Below, one piece after another: positions 60,175 to 64,000 of a DNA stretch of 64,000 bases (positions are counted from its first letter, which is position 1; the number at the start of each line of letters is the position of its first letter). Under the pieces are notes generated by a model that saw only the letters and a program-made list of their open reading frames with translations, did not search any database and was not told the origin of the DNA. The stretch is from contig NZ_BLRH01000060.1 of the NCBI RefSeq assembly GCF_025996515.1, positions 1,054,001 through 1,118,000 of the forward strand. Reading direction: 5' to 3'. The DNA comes from Rhizohabitans arisaemae. GTDB taxonomy: Bacteria > Actinomycetota > Actinomycetes > Streptosporangiales > Streptosporangiaceae. The position numbers and the translations under genes were made by a program.

Positions 60175-62034
60175 TCAGGACGGGTTCCGGGAGCCGGCGG
60201 GGACGACGGGCCAGCATTCGGTGAGGTCGGCCTGCCCGGCCACGACCGCGGTGCGCAGCTGCTCGGTGCGGGCCGATCCGTCGCCGACGAGGACGGCCAG
60301 GCCGGTTTCCGCGCGCACCTCCTCGGCCAGCGCGTAGAGCGCCAGGTCGGGTGCCCGCCCGCCCTCGTGGACCAGGCGGACGACGTCGGCCCCCGCGTCG
60401 CGCAGCATGCGTCCCCCGGTCAGGGCCGACGCCGGGTCGGCGATCAGCGTCGCGGCGCGCAGCGGTGCGCCGACCGAGCCGACGGCCGACGCCAGGTCGG
60501 CGAGCGCGCCGCCGGCGAACTCCAGGTAGCCGAATCCGGCCTCGGCGGCCGCCTTGGCCTGGACGGGATCCGGGGTGAGGCGGACCCCGGGGACGGCGTG
60601 GCTGTGGGCGGCGATGAAGTCGGCGAGGCCGGCGAGCTCCGTCCAGTCCGGCGGGTCGGCCGGGACGGCGGTCAGGTCGGCGACGACCAGCCCGGCCCCG
60701 GCGAGTGCGAGCCCGCCGAAGAGCGCCAGGTCGCGTTCCCTGCGCGCCTCGACGTCTGAGTGGCTGGGCGGCCGGGTGACGACGACCCTGGTCGGCAGCG
60801 CGGTTCCGGCGACGCGCACCGGGGTGCAGATCGGATCGGCCCCGGCGTCCAGGGTGAGCCGGCTCTGGGCGGCGGTGGCGTCGGCGAACCAGTTCTCGAT
60901 CTCACGGGCCAGGCGTGGGTCGGCGGCGCGGAGCCGGTCGTAGGAGAGCGCCCCGGTGCGGGTGAGCCATTGGAAGGCGATCTGGCTGGGGTCGCGGTCC
61001 ATCCGGCGGTCGAAGGTCTCCCACCAGATCTGGCTGGCCATCGCCCTGGACTGCAGGTGTTCCACGGCAGGTCGCCGTTCGGCCTCGTAGCGGTCGAACG
61101 CCACCGCCGGCTCGGGGTGCTCGGCGAGGCAGCGGGCGAGGCTGACCGCGTCCTCCATGGCGAGTGTGGTGCCGGATCCGATGGAGAAGTGCGCGGTGTG
61201 GGCGGCGTCGCCGACGAGGACGGTGTTGCCGCTGCTCCACGTGGCGCAGCGGACGTTTCGGAAGTTGGCCCACCTGGACCTGTTGCCGAGGAGCGGGCGC
61301 CCGTCGAGGTCCGCGGCGAACAGCCGTTCCAGGTACTCCTTGCTGCGCAGGTCGGTGCCGTCGGGGCTGAGCGGCGCGCCCGGCCGGTCGAGCCCGGCCC
61401 GACGCCAGGTGCGTTCGTCGGTCTCGACCAGGAAGGTGGCCATCCCCGGTGCGTACGGGTAGGCGTGGGCCGCCCAGGAGCCGTTCTCGTCGGAGACGAA
61501 GCTGAACGTCATGCCGGGGAGGTCGAGCTCGGCGCCGAGCCAGATGTACTTGGCCCGGCCGAGCCCCTCTTCCACACCGAGCTCGCGGCTGAGCGCCGCC
61601 CGGGTGGCGCTGTTGGCCCCGTCGGCGGCGACGACGACGTCGGCGGCGGGGACGGCTCCCGGCTCCACGGCCGTACCGTGGCGCAGGACGGCCCCCGCCT
61701 CCAGGGCCTGCTCGCGGAGGATGTTCAGGAGTGCGGCGCGGGCGATGGCGGTGCCCCCTCGCGGGCCCCAGCGCAGGGCGGTTCCCCGGTGGCGCAGGTG
61801 GATCCCGTCGCCGACCACCCCGGCCTCGGTGATGCGTCGCCGGGTGTCCGGATCGAGCCGGGCCAGCGACTCCAGGGTCTTGTCGGCGAGGCCGATCCCG
61901 AATCCGAAGGTCGCGCCGGGGGCGTCGCGCTCGTAGACGGTGACCTGCCACGAGGGGTCGGCCCGGCGCAGCAGCCTGGCCAGAAAGAGACCGGCCGGGC
62001 CGCCGCCCAGGCAGACCAGGGTGCGGTCGCCCAT
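60175..62034 (-). CDS. Salicylyl-CoA 5-hydroxylase / 2-aminobenzoyl-CoA monooxygenase-like flavoprotein
   Basis: The 619-residue protein has an N-terminal FAD monooxygenase domain (CLGGGPAGLFLARLLRRADP, ERDAPGATFGFGIGLADKTL, VVAADGANSATRAAL, VLVGDAAHTAHFSIGSGTTL), about 400 residues long. The C-terminal part is TIM-barrel-like (DFIAAHSHAVPGVRLTPDPV... GRMLRDAGADVVRLVHEGG). The SdgC / ABMR family has both, acting on aryl-CoA thioesters. The family is usually about 750-790 residues, so the second domain is shortened by 150 or more and may have lost FMN binding. AAGGAGGG precedes the ATG at 62034. A regulon-type element lies upstream. Confidence 0.85.
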   Translation of the reverse strand: MGDRTLVCLGGGPAGLFLARLLRRADPSWQVTVYERDAPGATFGFGIGLADKTLESLARLDPDTRRRITEAGVVGDGIHLRHRGTALRWGPRGGTAIARAALLNILREQALEAGAVLRHGTAVEPGAVPAADVVVAADGANSATRAALSRELGVEEGLGRAKYIWLGAELDLPGMTFSFVSDENGSWAAHAYPYAPGMATFLVETDERTWRRAGLDRPGAPLSPDGTDLRSKEYLERLFAADLDGRPLLGNRSRWANFRNVRCATWSSGNTVLVGDAAHTAHFSIGSGTTLAMEDAVSLARCLAEHPEPAVAFDRYEAERRPAVEHLQSRAMASQIWWETFDRRMDRDPSQIAFQWLTRTGALSYDRLRAADPRLAREIENWFADATAAQSRLTLDAGADPICTPVRVAGTALPTRVVVTRPPSHSDVEARRERDLALFGGLALAGAGLVVADLTAVPADPPDWTELAGLADFIAAHSHAVPGVRLTPDPVQAKAAAEAGFGYLEFAGGALADLASAVGSVGAPLRAATLIADPASALTGGRMLRDAGADVVRLVHEGGRAPDLALYALAEEVRAETGLAVLVGDGSARTEQLRTAVVAGQADLTECWPVVPAGSRNPS

Positions 62035-62055
62035 GACCCTCCTTAGAGATGTGTC

Positions 62056-62078
62056 GAATATTCTACATAAGCGTAAAC
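62056..62078 (-). promoter_or_regulatory. Candidate regulon element before the flavoprotein gene
   Basis: On the minus strand the core CTTATGTAGAATA (plus 62059-62071) is identical to that at 44453-44465, and GTTTACG precedes it where TTTGACA is found at the other site. It ends 22 bp before the ATG at 62034. Confidence 0.45.
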
Positions 62079-62177
62079 GAATCTGCCGGAGGGGACAACC
62101 TCCCGTGCGGAGGTCCGTGATCAAGTGAGTCGCGGAACCCCGCTCGCCCGCGCCGGTTCCCCGGTACCGTCGAGGGC

Positions 62178-63170
62178 GTGTGGCTGACCTGGCGCGAGGC
62201 GATGCAGAGTGCGTTGTACGGCCAAGGCGGGTTCTACCTGCGCGAACGCCCCGATCAGCACTTCCGCACCTCGGTGCACGCCTCCACCGCCTTCGCCGGC
62301 GCGCTGGTCCGGGTGCTCACCGAGGTGGACGCGATGCTCGGCCGCCCCGACCCTTTCGACCTGATCGACGTGGGCGCGGGCGGCGGGGAGTTGCTGACCG
62401 GGCTCGTCCGGGGCGCTCCCCCCGAGATGCGCGCCCGGCTCCGCCCCCGCGGCGTCGAGGTCGCGGGGCGACCGGAGGGCCTGCCGGAGACGATCGAGTG
62501 GGCGACCGGGCCGCCGGAATCCGTCACCGGGCTCGTCGTGGCCAACGAGTGGCTGGACAACGTCCCGGTGGATGTGGTGGAGCAGACCCGGCGGGGTCCC
62601 CGGCTCGTGCTCGTCGACCCGGCGAACGGCGCGGAACGGCTCGGCCCCGCTCCCGAGGGGGCCGACCTGGATTGGCTGGAGCGCTGGTGGCCGATGGCGG
62701 CGCTGGGGGAACGCGCCGAGATCGGGCGGCCCCGCGACGAGGCCTGGGGCGCTTTGATCGGGACGATCCGGGACGGGGTGGCGATCACCGCCGACTACGC
62801 CCATCGGCTCGGAGGGCGCCCGCCGGGGGGAACCCTCGCCTCCTACCGGGACGGTGCTCTGGTCCGCGCCGTCCCCGACGGCTCGTGCGACATCACCGCG
62901 CACGTGGCGTTGGACGCGTGCGCCGCGGCGGGGGAGGCGGCCGGGGCGACCGCCACCGTGCTGACCACGCAACGGGAGGCGCTTCGCGTGCTCGGCGTCA
63001 CCGGGGAGCGGCCCTCGATCGAGCTGGCCCGCACCGATCCGCGCCGGTATCTGGCCGAGCTGGTCCGGGCGGGCGAGGAGGCCGAGCTCATCGACCCGTA
63101 CGGGCTGGGCGGCTTCGGCTGGCTGAGACAGGATCGTATTTCATATTTGACTTATATAAGCCATGACTGA
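62178..63170 (+). CDS. MidA/DUF185-family SAM-dependent methyltransferase
   Basis: The 330-residue protein begins with the MidA-like block REAMQSALYGQGGFYLRERPDQ followed by HFRTSVHAS, has a SAM site DLIDVGAGGGELLTGLVRG, and the VVANEWLDNVPVDVVEQ segment seen in NDUFAF7/MidA methyltransferases. In mitochondria the family methylates an arginine of complex I; the bacterial role is unknown. The start is GTG 62178; no clear ribosome site is visible. It is divergent from the flavoprotein gene and its last bases overlap the promoter of the ArsR gene. Confidence 0.88.
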   Translation: MWLTWREAMQSALYGQGGFYLRERPDQHFRTSVHASTAFAGALVRVLTEVDAMLGRPDPFDLIDVGAGGGELLTGLVRGAPPEMRARLRPRGVEVAGRPEGLPETIEWATGPPESVTGLVVANEWLDNVPVDVVEQTRRGPRLVLVDPANGAERLGPAPEGADLDWLERWWPMAALGERAEIGRPRDEAWGALIGTIRDGVAITADYAHRLGGRPPGGTLASYRDGALVRAVPDGSCDITAHVALDACAAAGEAAGATATVLTTQREALRVLGVTGERPSIELARTDPRRYLAELVRAGEEAELIDPYGLGGFGWLRQDRISYLTYISHD

Positions 63171-63176
63171 GATAGT
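63147..63176 (+). promoter_or_regulatory. Putative promoter of the ArsR gene (leaderless start)
   Basis: TTGACT (63147-63152) and GATAGT (63171-63176) are 18 bp apart, putting the start of transcription at or next to the ATG at 63183, so the mRNA would be leaderless. The AT-rich TTATATAAG inside the spacer could be the operator. Confidence 0.45.
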
Positions 63177-63182
63177 GGGGAT

Positions 63183-63554
63183 ATGCACGCGTTCGATGTC
63201 CTCGGCGACCCGGTACGCCGCCGGATCCTGGAGCTTCTCGCCGACGGGGAGCTGGCGGCCGGAGAGATCAGCACCATCGTCCAGCGGGAGTTCGGGATCT
63301 CCCAGCCCGGGGTGTCGCAACACCTGCGCGTGCTGCGCGACAACGGCTTCGCGACGGTCCGGGCCGAAGGCACCCGGCGGCTCTACGCCGTCGATCCCAC
63401 ACCCCTTCAGGAGGTCGACATGTGGCTTGAGCCCTATCGCCGGTTCTGGACGCCGCACCTGGACGCCCTCGCCACCGAACTCGCCCGGGGCAGGCGCGAA
63501 CGCCGTACCGCGGCGGCGGACCAGGAGGACCAGGCCGACGCCGCGGACGGATAG
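63183..63554 (+). CDS. ArsR-family winged-helix regulator
   Basis: The 123-residue protein has the ArsR fold: VLGDPVRRRILELLADGELA, the recognition helix region ISQPGVSQHLRVLRDNGFAT and the wing VRAEGTRRLYAVDPTPL. The C-terminal MWLEPYRRFWTPHLDALATE is typical of the subgroup usually paired with a SRPBCC/AHSA1 protein; none follows here. It has no metal-binding cysteine motif, so it is not a metal sensor of the classic type. The start is the ATG at 63183, likely leaderless. Confidence 0.9.
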   Translation: MHAFDVLGDPVRRRILELLADGELAAGEISTIVQREFGISQPGVSQHLRVLRDNGFATVRAEGTRRLYAVDPTPLQEVDMWLEPYRRFWTPHLDALATELARGRRERRTAAADQEDQADAADG

Positions 63555-63559
63555 CGGCC

Positions 63560-64000
63560 TCAGAACGACCTGAGGGCGTCGATCAGCCGGTCGATGTGCT
63601 CCTCGGTGGTACCGACGCCGATCGAGGCGCGTACGGCCCTCGCGGTCGAGTCGACGCACCCGCCACCGGAGCCCTCCAGCAGGTGGTTCACCAGCGGATG
63701 GGCACAGAACTGCCCGTCCCGGACCCCGATCCCGTACTCGGTGGAGAGCCTCTCCGCCACGTCCCGCGCGCTCACGCCGTCCACGACGAACGACACGATG
63801 CCGAGCCTGGGATGATCCGGCCCCCACAGGGAGAGTTCACGGACACCGGGCAGGGTGGCCAGCCCGGCGCGGAGCCGGGTGAGCAGCCGCTCCTCCTGCT
63901 CGATCAGCGAACTCCAGCCGACCCCGGCGAGGGCGTCGCACGCCGCGGCGAGGGCGATCACCCCGAGCACGTTGGGGGTGCCGGCCTCATGGCGCTGCTC
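63560..64000 (-). CDS. Class V aminotransferase / cysteine desulfurase-like protein, 5' part outside window
   Basis: The last 146 or so residues of a PLP enzyme are visible, entering the window at about EQRHEAGTPNVLGVIALAAA and continuing with LRAGLATLPGVRELSLWGPD and LGIVSFVVDGVSARDVAERL. The region GVRDGQFCAHPLVNHLL holds the Cys found in cysteine-desulfurase-like members. The C-terminal RASIGVGTTEEHIDRLIDAL is typical of the family. The exact enzyme cannot be told without the N-terminal part and the PLP lysine. It converges with the ArsR gene. Confidence 0.88.
   Translation of the reverse strand, partial: EQRHEAGTPNVLGVIALAAACDALAGVGWSSLIEQEERLLTRLRAGLATLPGVRELSLWGPDHPRLGIVSFVVDGVSARDVAERLSTEYGIGVRDGQFCAHPLVNHLLEGSGGGCVDSTARAVRASIGVGTTEEHIDRLIDALRSF

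Overview
The window is high-GC DNA with almost exclusively G/C third codon positions, frequent GTG and TTG starts and many 4-bp ATGA/GTGA gene overlaps. The gene content (Lsr2, ClpC, DisA, a chaplin-type secreted protein, an actinobacterial c-di-AMP riboswitch, and the panC-panD / coaX / lysS / clpC / lsr2 order) points to a filamentous actinomycete, most likely from the Streptosporangiales. Genus is not resolvable from the sequence alone.

Left part (1-28.2 kb), conserved housekeeping chromosome. It holds proline metabolism (proC fragment, proline dehydrogenase), a coupled TetR / methyltransferase / TIM-barrel operon, a second methyltransferase, and a 700-bp gene-free stretch full of strong hairpins. 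Then come radA, disA (c-di-AMP synthase), mutY, an EboE-like protein, clpC, lsr2 with a 48-aa membrane peptide, an RDD protein with a long Gly/Gln/Tyr repeat domain, and argA. A ydaO-type c-di-AMP riboswitch precedes a NlpC/P60 cell-wall hydrolase. After that follow lysS, a small secreted protein, coaX, a natural NadB-NadC fusion, panD, panC, a DUF2520 protein and a small chaplin.

Right part (28.4-62 kb), an accessory catabolic island. A peptide-type ABC importer leads into thiolase, a TetR regulator, a HyuA/HyuB-type (acetone/acetophenone-carboxylase-like) pair whose B subunit carries a Cys-rich tail, two adenylate-forming ligases (the first broken by a frameshift), 3-hydroxyacyl-CoA dehydrogenase, a VOC protein, an alpha/beta hydrolase, SDR, amidohydrolase, a thiolase-like protein with a DUF35 partner, GNAT, a maleate-isomerase-like protein and GlcD-like oxidase. 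Divergently placed are GlcE/GlcF-like subunits and a salicylyl-CoA/2-aminobenzoyl-CoA hydroxylase-like flavoprotein. Taken together these suggest uptake and CoA-thioester-dependent breakdown of an aromatic or ketone-bearing acid toward C4 intermediates; the substrate is not determined. A DUF418 protein and a two-component system sit between the GlcD and GlcEF genes.

Two features of the island are unusual. Several gene junctions are filled by sequences bounded on both sides by RTGA (ATGA or GTGA), each staying open in frame so that translational coupling is preserved. A related GTACGGCC palindrome family occurs there and also inside the glcE-like coding sequence. A 23-bp element of related sequence lies before the importer, the hyuA operon, the VOC operon and the flavoprotein gene, suggesting one regulon. 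The right end (62.1-64 kb) returns to ordinary genes: a MidA-type methyltransferase, an ArsR regulator and a partial class V aminotransferase.
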